The translations under genes and the position numbers were made by a program. DNA of 64,000 bases from Winogradskyella sp. MH6 (GTDB lineage: Bacteria; Bacteroidota; Bacteroidia; Flavobacteriales; Flavobacteriaceae), in the NCBI RefSeq assembly GCF_022810765.1, contig NZ_CP094494.1, positions 1,674,001-1,738,000 of the forward strand, given 5' to 3'. The notes beneath the pieces are model-generated. The model saw only the letters and a program-made list of their open reading frames with translations. It made no database searches and was not told the DNA's origin. Of the stretch, positions 1 to 8,269 are shown piece after piece; within the stretch, counting starts at the first letter, position 1, and the number at the start of each line of letters is the position of its first letter.

Positions 1-109
1 CTATTTCGGTTTTAAGTTCTAAAGTTTCTCCATTAACAGTGTAGGTTTCTTGGCTGTAATTCAATTGAAAAGCCAAACAGAACAGCATTGCGATAAGAAT
101 TTTTTTCAT
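1..109 (-). CDS. N-terminal fragment of a secreted protein
   Basis: The reverse strand reads ATG at 109 and stays open to base 1, so only the first 36 residues are visible and the C-terminus lies outside the window. The start is a typical signal peptide: two lysines, a hydrophobic run (ILIAMLFCLAFQL) and a small-residue region NYSQ, after which cleavage is expected. The mature part begins ETYTVNGETLELKTE. It is probably periplasmic, surface or outer-membrane. Family and function cannot be told from this fragment. Confidence 0.6.
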   Translation of the reverse strand, partial: MKKILIAMLFCLAFQLNYSQETYTVNGETLELKTEI

Positions 110-199
110 TGGTTAGTTTTTTTAGTGATTTGTGGTCAGCTAACTAGCGATTTAGGGTTAGGTTTCAGTAAAGCTATTAAAAAATATCTTAAGTAAAGG

Positions 200-1342
200 T
201 TACTTTTTAAAAGTTCTACCTTTCCATTGATATAATTTAAATAGTGATAAAATAGCAATATACACGCTGAAAAAAGGATAAAAAACACAAGACCAAACGT
301 ATGAAAACAAGACGTTTTCTTGTTTAAAAAAGCGAGAAGTTTTAAATAATAACAGAAAATCAATACTCAATTTTATTACTACTAAAGCAACCGCAATTCT
401 TGGTTTTACATATCCAAAAAATAGAATAGGAAGTATAGCAATACAAGCTAGATTGCCTAAAAAAACAACAAGCCCAACCAATTTTGAAAACCAATTAGGA
501 TTATGACTAGTCTTAGAAGCCCAACGCAATCGTTGTTGTATTAACAATTTTAAGTTAGAAACAGGTTTTGTAGTAACTATAGCTTTGTCAGATTTTAAAT
601 AGAAAACTTTTTTAGAATCAACTTTTTTGAATTTTTCGAGCAAAAAAATATCGTCACCACTAGCGAGTGTGTCATTACCAGTAAAACCATTTGTCGATTG
701 AAAAACAGACTTTCTATAAGCAAAATTAGCACCATTAGACAAAAACGGAAGTCGTAAACCAAAGCTACCAATAGTGGCACCTTGCAAACTCAAAACGTCT
801 AAAATTTGAAAACGTTTTAAAAATGAACTGCCATCATTATACGTTACAGGAGCAACAATGCAGTTGGGTTGGTTGGTTTGTATGCATTCCTCAAAAGTGT
901 CTAACCAATATTTTGGTAGAGTGCAATCTGCATCTGTGGTAATAATCCAATCATATTTTGCTATTTTGATAGCCGTAGTTATGGCATCTTTTTTTGGTGA
1001 ATTTGATGTTCTATTGTTTTTAATAATTTTTATGTCACCTTGAGCGCAGTCGAAAGGTCTTTTTGAAATGATATTATTTATAACTTCGATTGAATCATCC
1101 TCAGAATCATCATCAACCAAAATAACTTCAAACATCAATTTAGGGTAATTCAATTGTAATATTGAATCTAATAACTGTGGTAGATTTTCTGCTTCATTTC
1201 TAAAAGGAACAATAACAGAAAACTTGGTTTTAGGTTTCAGATCTTTTAGTTTAAAGTCTTCAACTCTATCAAAACCATGGATGAGACTTCCTATTAAAAA
1301 TAGATACAAAAGGGTAGCAATAATGAAGATAAAAGCGATCAT
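200..1342 (-). CDS. membrane-anchored family 2 glycosyltransferase
   Basis: 380 residues. An N-terminal membrane helix (about 1-20) is followed by a GT-A domain starting FSVIVPFRNE (41-50). Nucleotide-sugar binding motifs are VDDDS (76-80), TDAD (136-139) and ASGDD (227-231), and QQRLRW (269-274) is the QxxRW-type acceptor motif. Two or three further membrane helices lie after residue 285. It should transfer a sugar at the inner face of the cytoplasmic membrane; donor and acceptor are unknown. The ATG overlaps the stop of the upstream flippase-like gene by 4 bases (ATGA), so the two are co-transcribed and probably work on the same lipid or polysaccharide. Residues 95-103 (RPFDCAQGD) look like an inserted repeat in a loop between two core strands. 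Confidence 0.88.
   Translation of the reverse strand: MIAFIFIIATLLYLFLIGSLIHGFDRVEDFKLKDLKPKTKFSVIVPFRNEAENLPQLLDSILQLNYPKLMFEVILVDDDSEDDSIEVINNIISKRPFDCAQGDIKIIKNNRTSNSPKKDAITTAIKIAKYDWIITTDADCTLPKYWLDTFEECIQTNQPNCIVAPVTYNDGSSFLKRFQILDVLSLQGATIGSFGLRLPFLSNGANFAYRKSVFQSTNGFTGNDTLASGDDIFLLEKFKKVDSKKVFYLKSDKAIVTTKPVSNLKLLIQQRLRWASKTSHNPNWFSKLVGLVVFLGNLACIAILPILFFGYVKPRIAVALVVIKLSIDFLLLFKTSRFFKQENVLFSYVWSCVFYPFFSVYIAILSLFKLYQWKGRTFKK
1034..1060 (-). repeat. in-frame RPFDCAQGD-encoding dispersed repeat
   Basis: The + strand reads GTCACCTTGAGCGCAGTC then GAAAGGTCT. Read on the minus strand it encodes RPFDCAQGD inside the glycosyltransferase. From memory, this sequence is a dispersed element common in Flavobacteriia, found in intergenic DNA and sometimes in frame in genes. 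It interrupts the stretch between the VDDDS strand and the IKIIKNN strand, where other family 2 enzymes have a short loop. I saw only one copy in this window. Confidence 0.6.
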
Positions 1343-2307
1343 TCTTTGGTGTTTGGTAGTTTAAAATTCAGTACAAAATAGCTTCCAAATACACTCGGAA
1401 TTGCAAAGTTCAATAACCACATCAAAGTAATTATAGATAGAACGGTTAACTCGTTAACTTGTACATAACCAAACAAAAACACAGCAACACTTCCTTTTAT
1501 AACTACATCAAAAATAGCAATGCTAGGTATAATTGAGGCTAACAAATACATGCTTGTAATAACCACCATAGCTTTAAAATAGTCAACTTCTACTCCAAAA
1601 ATCGTTAGTAAATAGTAAAACTGAAATGAGAAAATTAGATACCTAACTAATGAATAACTCAGATTTAAGAAATGAATTTTGAATGGTATTTTCTTTATAA
1701 AATCTAGGACTTTATTTATAGAGTACCCTTTGATATTGAATTTGTTTTGTTTTGCTCCAAAAAAAGCAAAAACACCAATGAGTATAATAATTGTTCCAAA
1801 CCTTGCAAGCTTGTAGTAGTCAACCTCAATTTGATACCTATTTATAAAAATGACCAACCCAATAACACCAAAGATGGTGGTTATCGTCATTTGAGATATA
1901 TTTCCTAATAGATTTAATAGTACAATTCGTTTTCTGTGAGATGTATTGTAGTAAATAGCTTTAGCACCATAATCGCCAATTCGATTGGGTGTGATTAACG
2001 AAGCTGTTAATCCGCCTAAACTTTGTTCCAAAGCATCTCTAAAAGAAATGCCTTTAATAGTTTTTACTAAAGTTTTCCATTTTAAAATTTCAAAAAACCA
2101 GTTAAAAACACTCAAAATGATTAAAAAAACGATGTTTTTAGGTGAAAATGTATTATTTTCTTTCAAAAAATATAAAAAATCACTCAATTTAAGTTGCTCG
2201 TTTTCGATGAGTTTTGAATAAATAAAATAAAATGCGCCAACAACGATGCTTAACTTAATCAGCACAAAGAAGAATTGCTTAGTTTTGTAAGGCACGTTGT
2301 AATGCAT
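1339..2307 (-). CDS. flippase-like integral membrane protein (LPG synthase TM-region / UPF0104 family)
   Basis: 322 residues from the chosen ATG at 2307. A GTG nine codons upstream (2334) is also in frame, but it abuts the divergent gene that starts at 2335. The protein has about eight hydrophobic helices. It also has the family pattern of a charged cytoplasmic segment (LEQSLGGLTASLITPNRIGDYGAKA) between helices, characteristic of the UPF0104 / AglD-like / MprF N-terminal transmembrane domain. Such proteins are linked to lipid or glycolipid translocation. It sits upstream of the glycosyltransferase with a 4-base overlap, so a joint role in building a lipid-linked glycan is the natural inference. 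The substrate is unknown. Confidence 0.8.
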   Translation of the reverse strand: MHYNVPYKTKQFFFVLIKLSIVVGAFYFIYSKLIENEQLKLSDFLYFLKENNTFSPKNIVFLIILSVFNWFFEILKWKTLVKTIKGISFRDALEQSLGGLTASLITPNRIGDYGAKAIYYNTSHRKRIVLLNLLGNISQMTITTIFGVIGLVIFINRYQIEVDYYKLARFGTIIILIGVFAFFGAKQNKFNIKGYSINKVLDFIKKIPFKIHFLNLSYSLVRYLIFSFQFYYLLTIFGVEVDYFKAMVVITSMYLLASIIPSIAIFDVVIKGSVAVFLFGYVQVNELTVLSIITLMWLLNFAIPSVFGSYFVLNFKLPNTKE

Positions 2308-2334
2308 ATTGCAAATTAAACCAAAAACTCGCAC

Positions 2335-2976
2335 ATGAAACTTAATTTAAAACAATACCTTTTTATATTTAGTGTGCTATGTATTGGGTTACATAGTAAT
2401 GCACAATTTAGCAAGGCTACTAGTAAATGGAAAGCACTTTTTGCCGTAGGTTTTAACTATCCTACTACAGATGGTTTTGTAGATGGTACTTATGCACAAT
2501 CGGTTAACTTTCCTACAGTGAATATTGGTGTGCAACACATGTTTAAGCGTGCTTATGGTGTAAAGTTAGATTATGGCTTCAATCGTTTTAAAAGTGATGA
2601 TGGTTCGCCAGAATTTAAGATAAACTATTCGCGTATAAATGCACAATTTGTATTCGATCCAACAGAATATCTGGGATTTTTACCACCACGATTAAGAACC
2701 ATTTTGCATGCAGGACCAGGGTTTAGTTTTGCAAAGCCACTGGGAAATTTAGGTGATAATAAACAATCCTATTTAAACCTTTTAGGCGGATTAGAATTGC
2801 ACTATGCTATTAATGAAAAAGTGTCTATATATACAGATGTAGCCTATATATATGGATTAACGTCTTTAGATGAATATGACCCAGCCATAAGTGGTTTAGG
2901 AGCTTTTAATGGTAGTGTGTTTAATGTTACTTTTGGTATCGCTGTATCGCTAAGTGGTTGTCAGTATTGTGATTAA
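2335..2976 (+). CDS. outer-membrane beta-barrel protein
   Basis: 213 residues. A clear signal peptide ends in HSNAQ (24). The mature protein is rich in alternating hydrophobic/polar strands with aromatic ends (FAVGFNYPTTDGF, GVKLDYGFNRF, LHAGPGFSF, LNLLGGLELHYAI, VSIYTDVAYIYGL, GSVFNVTFGIAVSL), as in the OmpA-N / OmpW-sized eight-stranded barrels common in Bacteroidota. No OmpA-type peptidoglycan-binding domain follows. The last residues GCQYCD hold two cysteines. The role is unknown: structural or small porin. The gene ends four bases before ruvC and is probably co-transcribed with it. A TAGTTTTG box (2280-2287) could be its -7 element. Confidence 0.75.
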   Translation: MKLNLKQYLFIFSVLCIGLHSNAQFSKATSKWKALFAVGFNYPTTDGFVDGTYAQSVNFPTVNIGVQHMFKRAYGVKLDYGFNRFKSDDGSPEFKINYSRINAQFVFDPTEYLGFLPPRLRTILHAGPGFSFAKPLGNLGDNKQSYLNLLGGLELHYAINEKVSIYTDVAYIYGLTSLDEYDPAISGLGAFNGSVFNVTFGIAVSLSGCQYCD

Positions 2977-2979
2977 ATA

Positions 2980-3534
2980 ATGAGTAAGGAAAAAATTATA
3001 TTAGGCATAGATCCAGGAACAACCATAATGGGTTTCGGCCTCATAAAAGTGGTTGGTAAACAGATGCATTTTTTGCAACTGAATGAGTTACAATTAAAAA
3101 AGTACGACGATCATTACCTGAAACTTAAGCTTATTTTTGAACGTACCGTAGAACTTATAGATACCTATCATCCAGACGAAATAGCGATTGAAGCACCTTT
3201 CTTTGGGAAAAACGTACAGAGTATGCTAAAACTTGGTCGAGCACAAGGTGTTGCTATGGCTGCAGGATTATCTCGAGAAGTGCCTATCACAGAATATTCT
3301 CCTAAGAAAATTAAAATGGCAATTACTGGTAATGGTAATGCTAGTAAAGAACAAGTAGCTAAGATGTTACAAAGCACATTGAACCTAAAAGAATTGCCAA
3401 AAAATCTCGATTCTACAGATGGTTTGGCAGCAGCAGTTTGTCATTTTTATAACCAAGGTCGTGTTGAGGTTGGTAAAAGTTATACAGGCTGGTCAGCTTT
3501 TGTAAAACAAAATGAGGATAGAGTAAAAAAGTAG
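2980..3534 (+). CDS. ruvC: Holliday junction resolvase RuvC
   Basis: 184 residues, normal for the family. RuvC is the endonuclease that cuts four-way DNA junctions made by RuvAB during recombination repair. The four acidic metal-binding residues fall at family spacing: D11 in IDPGTT, E71 in IAIEAPFFG, and D144 and D147 in NLDSTDGLAAAV. LKLGRAQGVA (84-93) is also typical. It lies between an outer-membrane protein gene and hemW. The stop is one base before the hemW ATG, so the two genes are translationally coupled. The ruvC-hemW neighbourhood, as I recall, is common in Flavobacteriaceae. Confidence 0.95.
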   Translation: MSKEKIILGIDPGTTIMGFGLIKVVGKQMHFLQLNELQLKKYDDHYLKLKLIFERTVELIDTYHPDEIAIEAPFFGKNVQSMLKLGRAQGVAMAAGLSREVPITEYSPKKIKMAITGNGNASKEQVAKMLQSTLNLKELPKNLDSTDGLAAAVCHFYNQGRVEVGKSYTGWSAFVKQNEDRVKK

Positions 3535-3535
3535 A

Positions 3536-4669
3536 ATGGCAGGTATCTACATCCATATTCCCTTTTGCAAACAAGCTTGCCATTACTGCGATTTTCATTT
3601 TTCAACGTCATTAAAAAAGAAAGATGAACTAGTAAACGCATTAGTAAAAGAAATTCAAATACGTAAAGATGAGTTTAGTCAAATTGAAGTGCAAACCATT
3701 TATTTTGGTGGAGGAACACCTAGTTTATTGACGAATGACGAATTGCAATTATTGATTGATACCGTTTACGAGAATTATAAAGTAACTGCAAATCCTGAAA
3801 TTACGCTCGAAGCCAATCCAGATGATTTGTCTAAAATCAGAATTTTAGAATTATCTAAGAGTTCTGTAAACCGCTTATCAATTGGAATTCAATCATTTTT
3901 TGAAAGCGATTTAAAATTGATGAATCGAGCACACAATGCCGAAGAAGCAAGAGAGTGTTTGTCTGTGGCGACTCGCCACTTCGATAATATTTCTATCGAT
4001 TTAATTTACGGTATTCCGGGAGCTTCAAATGAGCAATGGCTTCTGAATATAGAGACTGCTTTAAGCTATAATATACCACATATATCTAGCTATGCTTTAA
4101 CGGTTGAACCCAAAACTGCTTTAGCTTCTTTTGTAAAAAAAGGTATTATTGATGATGTTGATGACGAACAAGCGCATGAGCAATTTCACTTGCTAAAGGA
4201 CAAACTTGAAGCTTCAGGCTTTGTACATTACGAATTGTCTAATTTTGGTAAGGAAAGTTATTTTAGTAGAAACAATACTGCCTATTGGCAAGGCAAACCA
4301 TACATTGGTATTGGGCCTTCTGCTCATTCGTTTAATGGTAAACAGCGTGGCTGGAATGTGAGAAATAATACCAAATATATAAAGGCAATTCAACAAAATA
4401 AGCTGCCAATTGAAGTTGAAACTTTAACCACAACAGACCGTTACAATGAGTATATAATGACAGGTCTAAGAACTATTTGGGGAGTTTCAATAGATAAGGT
4501 TGAAGAGGATTTTGGGAAAATTTATAAAGATTACTTAAAAGAACAATCCGAAACTTTTATAAACCAACAATTATTGTATATTGATGATAAGCATATACGT
4601 GTTACTAAAAAAGGACAGTTTTTAAGTGATGGTATTGCTAGCGAACTTTTTAAAATCAACCTTGAGTGA
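3536..4669 (+). CDS. hemW: radical SAM heme chaperone HemW
   Basis: 377 residues. The radical-SAM cysteine motif CKQACHYC (C11, C15, C18) binds the 4Fe-4S cluster. FGGGTPS, IGIQSF and ISIDLIYGIPG are conserved HemN/HemW core motifs, and the C-terminal HemN domain (YIMTGLRTIWGV) is present. Length and the lack of an N-terminal extension favour HemW, which binds and transfers heme, over coproporphyrinogen dehydrogenase HemN. Many databases still call such proteins oxygen-independent coproporphyrinogen III oxidase. Its TGA overlaps the GTG start of the next gene. Confidence 0.92.
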   Translation: MAGIYIHIPFCKQACHYCDFHFSTSLKKKDELVNALVKEIQIRKDEFSQIEVQTIYFGGGTPSLLTNDELQLLIDTVYENYKVTANPEITLEANPDDLSKIRILELSKSSVNRLSIGIQSFFESDLKLMNRAHNAEEARECLSVATRHFDNISIDLIYGIPGASNEQWLLNIETALSYNIPHISSYALTVEPKTALASFVKKGIIDDVDDEQAHEQFHLLKDKLEASGFVHYELSNFGKESYFSRNNTAYWQGKPYIGIGPSAHSFNGKQRGWNVRNNTKYIKAIQQNKLPIEVETLTTTDRYNEYIMTGLRTIWGVSIDKVEEDFGKIYKDYLKEQSETFINQQLLYIDDKHIRVTKKGQFLSDGIASELFKINLE

Positions 4670-5415
4670 TTACAACTATAGAATATAATTCCAGAAAATT
4701 AAAAATAGATTTAACGCAGCCTTTAGATATTTCAATACCTATAAGTAATGGTGCTTCAAATGTTAACGCATGGTATATTGGTCCGCCAAAAATAGAACCA
4801 GAAGTTTTTGATGAAGATATTATAAGTGTAGAAAATGGTGCTTCGGTAAATTTTAATACGATTACGTTCAATCCACATTCGCACGGAACTCATACAGAAA
4901 CTGTAGGTCATATTGTAAAAGAGAAGTGTTCAATAAATAAATGTCTTAAGACATTTTTCTTTTTGGCTGAAGTAGTTACGGTAGCGCCAGAAAAACGAGG
5001 TGAGGACTATGTAATTTCGGCAAAACAACTTCAATTTGCACTAGGGAATAAAAAAAGGGAAGCCTTGGTTGTAAGAACAATGCCAAATACCAGCGACAAA
5101 AAAACAAGGCAATACTCTAATACCAATTGGACATATTTTGAAGAAGACGCCATTAAGTTGTTGGTGAAAAAAGGTATTAAGCATTTACTTGTTGATTTGC
5201 CAAGTGTAGACAGAGAAGAGGATGGAGGCGAACTAAAAGGACACAATGCCTTTTGGAACACTAAAGGTGTTATAAGAAAAGATGCTACAATAACAGAGTT
5301 TATCTATGTGTCTAATAAGATTGAAGATGGAGCTTATATCCTAAATCTTCAAATTGCGCCATTTGAAAATGATGCAACACCTAGTAAACCTGTGTTGTAT
5401 AAAATTATGGATTAG
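4666..5415 (+). CDS. cyclase family / kynurenine formamidase-like metal hydrolase
   Basis: 249 residues from a GTG start that overlaps the hemW stop by 4 bases; no better ATG exists before the first strand (LKIDLTQPLDISIPI). The hallmark metal-binding motif is HSHGTHTETVGH. The usual family form is HxGTHxDxPxH, so here Glu replaces Asp and Val replaces Pro. A second conserved segment is LLVDLPSVDREEDGGELKGH with candidate metal ligands. The family (PF04199) includes kynurenine formamidase and other amide or lactone hydrolases. With no tryptophan genes nearby the substrate is unknown. It is probably cytoplasmic, since there is no signal peptide. Confidence 0.8.
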   Translation: MITTIEYNSRKLKIDLTQPLDISIPISNGASNVNAWYIGPPKIEPEVFDEDIISVENGASVNFNTITFNPHSHGTHTETVGHIVKEKCSINKCLKTFFFLAEVVTVAPEKRGEDYVISAKQLQFALGNKKREALVVRTMPNTSDKKTRQYSNTNWTYFEEDAIKLLVKKGIKHLLVDLPSVDREEDGGELKGHNAFWNTKGVIRKDATITEFIYVSNKIEDGAYILNLQIAPFENDATPSKPVLYKIMD

Positions 5416-5422
5416 ATAATGA

Positions 5423-5472
5423 AACACCCATTGTTAAGCTTTAATCACACAGCGGAATGTTAATTGGGTGTT
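5423..5472. other. imperfect hairpin in the gap after the cyclase gene
   Basis: AACACCCA (5423-5430) can pair with TGGGTGTT (5465-5472) across a 34-base loop. There is no uridine run right after it, so it is a weak terminator candidate. It may mark the end of the ruvC-hemW-cyclase transcript. The next ATG is 35 bases downstream. Confidence 0.25.
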
Positions 5473-5506
5473 CCATGTGACCTTTAAAAAAAATAAATAT
5501 TAACAC

Positions 5507-5860
5507 ATGAAAACAACATTAAAGCTCGAAGAACTCGGTATGTTTGTTTTAGGTATTTTCCTATTTACTCAATTGAGTTATGCTTGGTGGTGGTTTTTGG
5601 TGCTAATACTTTTGCCAGATATTGGTATGCTTGGGTATCTTATAAATACAAAAGTAGGAGCTTTAACGTACAATATTTTTCATCATAAAGGTCTGGCAGT
5701 TGTTATTTACCTTATCGGCATATATTTTGACATGGAATTATTGAAGCTCATAGGAATAATATTATTTTCTCATGCTTCATTAGATAGAATTTTCGGTTAC
5801 GGATTAAAGTTTAAAGACAATTTTAAAAACACACATCTGGGCGAAATAGGAAATAATTAA
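5507..5860 (+). CDS. DUF4260 family small membrane protein
   Basis: 117 residues with about three hydrophobic helices (LGMFVLGIFLFTQLSYAWWWF, LLPDIGMLGYLINTKVG, GLAVVIYLIGIYF) and the family signature near the C-terminus, HASLDRIFGYGLKF...THLGEIG. The conserved Asp, His and Arg in these segments suggest more than a structural role, but no function is known for the family. It is two bases upstream of the DUF4230 gene and is likely in one operon with it. Confidence 0.8.
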   Translation: MKTTLKLEELGMFVLGIFLFTQLSYAWWWFLVLILLPDIGMLGYLINTKVGALTYNIFHHKGLAVVIYLIGIYFDMELLKLIGIILFSHASLDRIFGYGLKFKDNFKNTHLGEIGNN

Positions 5861-5862
5861 TT

Positions 5863-6471
5863 ATGGAAACATTTTTTATAATTATCATTAGCATACTGGT
5901 TACCTTGGGTTTGGTTACCATTTTTAGGCAATGGAAAATCAAAAAGAAAACAAACGAACAATCCATCGTTTTATTAGATAAAATAAAGCGTGTTTGTAAA
6001 TTTATTACTGTTGAAGGCGATTTTGCTGAGATTTATCATTATGAGGATGTAAAAGAAAAATTCCTAAAACTTATATCTAGTAGAAAGAAAGCCTTGGTTG
6101 TTATTAATGCAAAAGCCCATGTAGGATTCGATCTAAGTAAAGTACAGATGCGTTCAGACTTGAACACTAAGACAGTTGTATTGTCGCATTTTCCTCAACC
6201 CGAAGTTTTATCTATTGAAAGTGATATCAACTACTACGATAAGCAAGATGGCATGTTTAACAAGTTTGAAGCCTCAGATCTTACCGAACTGCATACCAAA
6301 GCCAAAGAGCATATCATGGACAAAATTCCGGAAAGTGGCTTGTATAATGTTGCTAGATTAGAAGCCCTTGAAGCCATACAGCTTATTGAGAATCTTGTGC
6401 AAACTATTGGTTGGACTTTAGATTATTCTGCCCTAAAGGTTGAAGGTGAAGACAAGAAACTTTTAAAATGA
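5863..6471 (+). CDS. DUF4230 family membrane-anchored protein
   Basis: 202 residues with one N-terminal membrane helix (3-22) and a soluble domain that is probably outside the cytoplasm. The DUF4230 signature is visible: ITVEGDFAEIYHY, KKALVVINAKAHVGFDLSKV, VLSHFPQPEVLSIESDINYYD. The family is widespread in Bacteroidota and Firmicutes and has no established function. The end overlaps the next ATG by 4 bases. Confidence 0.8.
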   Translation: METFFIIIISILVTLGLVTIFRQWKIKKKTNEQSIVLLDKIKRVCKFITVEGDFAEIYHYEDVKEKFLKLISSRKKALVVINAKAHVGFDLSKVQMRSDLNTKTVVLSHFPQPEVLSIESDINYYDKQDGMFNKFEASDLTELHTKAKEHIMDKIPESGLYNVARLEALEAIQLIENLVQTIGWTLDYSALKVEGEDKKLLK

Positions 6472-6830
6472 ATATAGAAGACTATAGAAATTATTGCATG
6501 AACAAAAGGGAAGTCACTGAGCATTTTCCTTTTGATGATGATGTACTGGTTTTTAAAGTTTGCAATAAGATGTTTGCCCTTGCTTCACTTTCTAAATGGG
6601 AAAATGGTGAGGGTTTTATAAATCTAAAATGTAATTCAGATTATGCTGAAGAGTTGCGTGCGGAATATAACGGAGTAACACCTGGTTATCACATGCACAA
6701 AAGACTATGGAACAGTGTTAAAGTTCACGATACAGATCTTTCAACAAAGCTTATTCTAGAGTTTATAGATCATTCTTATGACGAGGTGGTGAAAAGCCTC
6801 CCAAAAAAAGATCGCGAAAAACTAAAATAA
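6468..6830 (+). CDS. MmcQ/YjbR family protein
   Basis: 120 residues, close to the usual size. The family fold is recognisable from TEHFPFDDDVLVFKVCNKMFAL near the start, then INLKCNSDYAEELRAEYNGVTPGYHMHKRLWNSV, which carries the conserved GYHMNKxHW-like motif. The proteins have a double-wing DNA-binding-like fold, but no molecular role is established. Translationally coupled to the DUF4230 gene (4-base overlap). Confidence 0.85.
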   Translation: MNIEDYRNYCMNKREVTEHFPFDDDVLVFKVCNKMFALASLSKWENGEGFINLKCNSDYAEELRAEYNGVTPGYHMHKRLWNSVKVHDTDLSTKLILEFIDHSYDEVVKSLPKKDREKLK

Positions 6831-6858
6831 GATTACTTTTGCTTCAAATTATAATCAG

Positions 6859-7422
6859 ATGAGTCTAGAAAGAACACTACAACAACGAAGTAATAATTGC
6901 TGTGAATTATGTGGAAATAATGAAAAACTCTCGGTATATGAGGTGCCAGAGGCTAAAGATTTAGCGATATATGCTTGTGAGACGTGTATTACTCAGATGA
7001 ATGATACAGATACAATTGATGCTAACCACTGGAGGTGTCTAAACGATAGTATGTGGAGCGAGCACGATGCTGTTAAAGTTATGGCTTGGAGAATGCTTCA
7101 TAGAATTGATGCTGATTGGACACAGGATTTACTCAATATGTTTTATATAGAAGATGACCTGCTTGAAATAGCAAAAGCTTCAGGAGATGGTGCTGATGAT
7201 GAAAATAAAATTATCCATCGTGATGTTAATGGAGTTGTTTTAGAGCATGGAGATTCTGTAGTACTTATTAAAGATCTTAAAGTAAAAGGCTCTAGTATGG
7301 TAGCTAAGCAAGGAACTGCAGTGAGAAACATTCGCTTAGATCATGAAAATGCCGAATATATTGAAGGTAAAGTAGATGGTCAGCAAATAGTAATTATTAC
7401 CCAATACGTTAAAAAGATTTAA
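6859..7422 (+). CDS. PhnA domain protein with N-terminal zinc ribbon
   Basis: 187 residues. The N-terminus has a zinc-ribbon pattern (C15-x2-C18 and C40-x2-C43). The C-terminal about 65 residues (DVNGVVLEHGDSVVLIKDLKVKG...) form the SH3-like PhnA domain. E. coli YjdM is about 110 residues; the longer form with a spacer is common in Bacteroidota. Despite its old name, the family has no proven role in phosphonate use, and no phn genes are near. It converges with the small minus-strand gene, the two stops overlapping by a few bases. Confidence 0.82.
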   Translation: MSLERTLQQRSNNCCELCGNNEKLSVYEVPEAKDLAIYACETCITQMNDTDTIDANHWRCLNDSMWSEHDAVKVMAWRMLHRIDADWTQDLLNMFYIEDDLLEIAKASGDGADDENKIIHRDVNGVVLEHGDSVVLIKDLKVKGSSMVAKQGTAVRNIRLDHENAEYIEGKVDGQQIVIITQYVKKI

Positions 7423-7559
7423 TTCGAGTCCTTTTTGTTGAAGAAATCAAAACTCAACGGAATCATAAAGACCAAAAATAAATAACGACCAGTTATTAAT
7501 CCAAAGAGTGTTATTCCGGCAAGAATAACCATCAAAACTACCTTATGTTTATATTTCAT
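7419..7559 (-). CDS. 46-residue membrane peptide, conserved-looking
   Basis: A short reading frame that reads MKYKHKVVLMVILAGITLF then GLITGRYLFLVFMIPLSFDFFN. It has a basic start, two hydrophobic helices separated by a Gly-rich turn (GLITGRY) and a charged tail NKKDSN. The pattern (TGRYLFL..MIPL) resembles small inner-membrane proteins I associate with Flavobacteriaceae, but I cannot run a search. It converges on the PhnA gene and its stop overlaps that gene's last codons. Confidence 0.55.
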   Translation of the reverse strand: MKYKHKVVLMVILAGITLFGLITGRYLFLVFMIPLSFDFFNKKDSN

Positions 7560-7868
7560 GATGTAAAGGTAGATTCTTATTTATCGCATTCAAAACAAAA
7601 AATCAGAATATCTATCTAGGCTTTAGATATACTTAAAAACAAGCCCTAATAGTTTATTTTTCTTACATTCTATGTGTTTGTAAACGTGTTGTTTATCGGA
7701 AAAATAAACAGTCCATTTCAAATTGTCTAGGCAAAAATACCATTTATCGAATTTCTGGGAAATAGAGAATATTTAGTCAGATATTAGTGTCATCCCTCAA
7801 GAATTAATAGCACCAGATTTACAGATTAATAGCCCTAAATTATTATTAATGATTTAACATTATTTATT
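7560..7868. other. 309-base intergenic region
   Basis: No reading frame of note. The segment serves as upstream region of both the small minus-strand peptide and the STAS gene. AT-rich direct words recur (ATTTACAGATTAATAGCCC, then ATGGATTTACAGATC at the gene start). I saw no strong -7 box, hairpin or tRNA-like structure. Confidence 0.5.
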
Positions 7869-8183
7869 ATGGATTTACAGATCACCAACTACAACAACCG
7901 TTTTCAGATTAAAGGGACACTGAATAAGCTAAGCATTAAGACTTTTAATGCACATTTTGCTAATATTTTTGATAGACTTGATAATATATTATTAGATATT
8001 GAGAGTGTAGAAAGTATAGACAGAGCTGGTGTAATGGCTTTGGCTAGGTTACATAATGAATCCATTACAAAATCAAAAAAATTATCTATTGTCGGTTTGG
8101 GTTGTAAAGAACTTTATGACCATTTTAAGTCTGAAGAGCCTGAAACTATCCAAGTTCCTGCTGGCTCAATTGTAGCAGCTTAG
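7869..8183 (+). CDS. stand-alone STAS domain protein
   Basis: 104 residues covering a single STAS domain (anti-sigma-factor antagonist fold). The hallmark segment ILLDIESVESIDRAGVMALARLH holds a Ser (Ser-Ile-Asp) at the position phosphorylated in SpoIIAA-type proteins. The C-terminus ends LGCKELYDHFKSEE then a short tail. Such proteins usually pair with a switch kinase or PP2C phosphatase; none is encoded nearby, so its partner is elsewhere or it acts differently. Confidence 0.75.
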   Translation: MDLQITNYNNRFQIKGTLNKLSIKTFNAHFANIFDRLDNILLDIESVESIDRAGVMALARLHNESITKSKKLSIVGLGCKELYDHFKSEEPETIQVPAGSIVAA

Positions 8184-8212
8184 GCGATAAATCAAAAAAA
8201 TATATATACAGA

Positions 8213-8269
8213 AGTGCTTTCAAGTGCGTTTATGGTGACAGATAAACGATTTGTGAGCACTTTTTATTT
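8213..8269 (+). terminator. weak terminator-like stem between convergent genes
   Basis: AGTGCT (8213-8218) can pair with AGCACT (8256-8261), which is followed by TTTTATTT. The loop is long (37 bases), so this is a weak candidate for ending the STAS transcript. Confidence 0.3.

Noticed and set aside
3965..3979. GTGGCGACTCGCCAC near-palindrome in hemW
   Set aside because: It lies in a conserved part of the protein (ATRHFDNISIDLIYGIPG) and fits ordinary coding sequence; no second copy seen.
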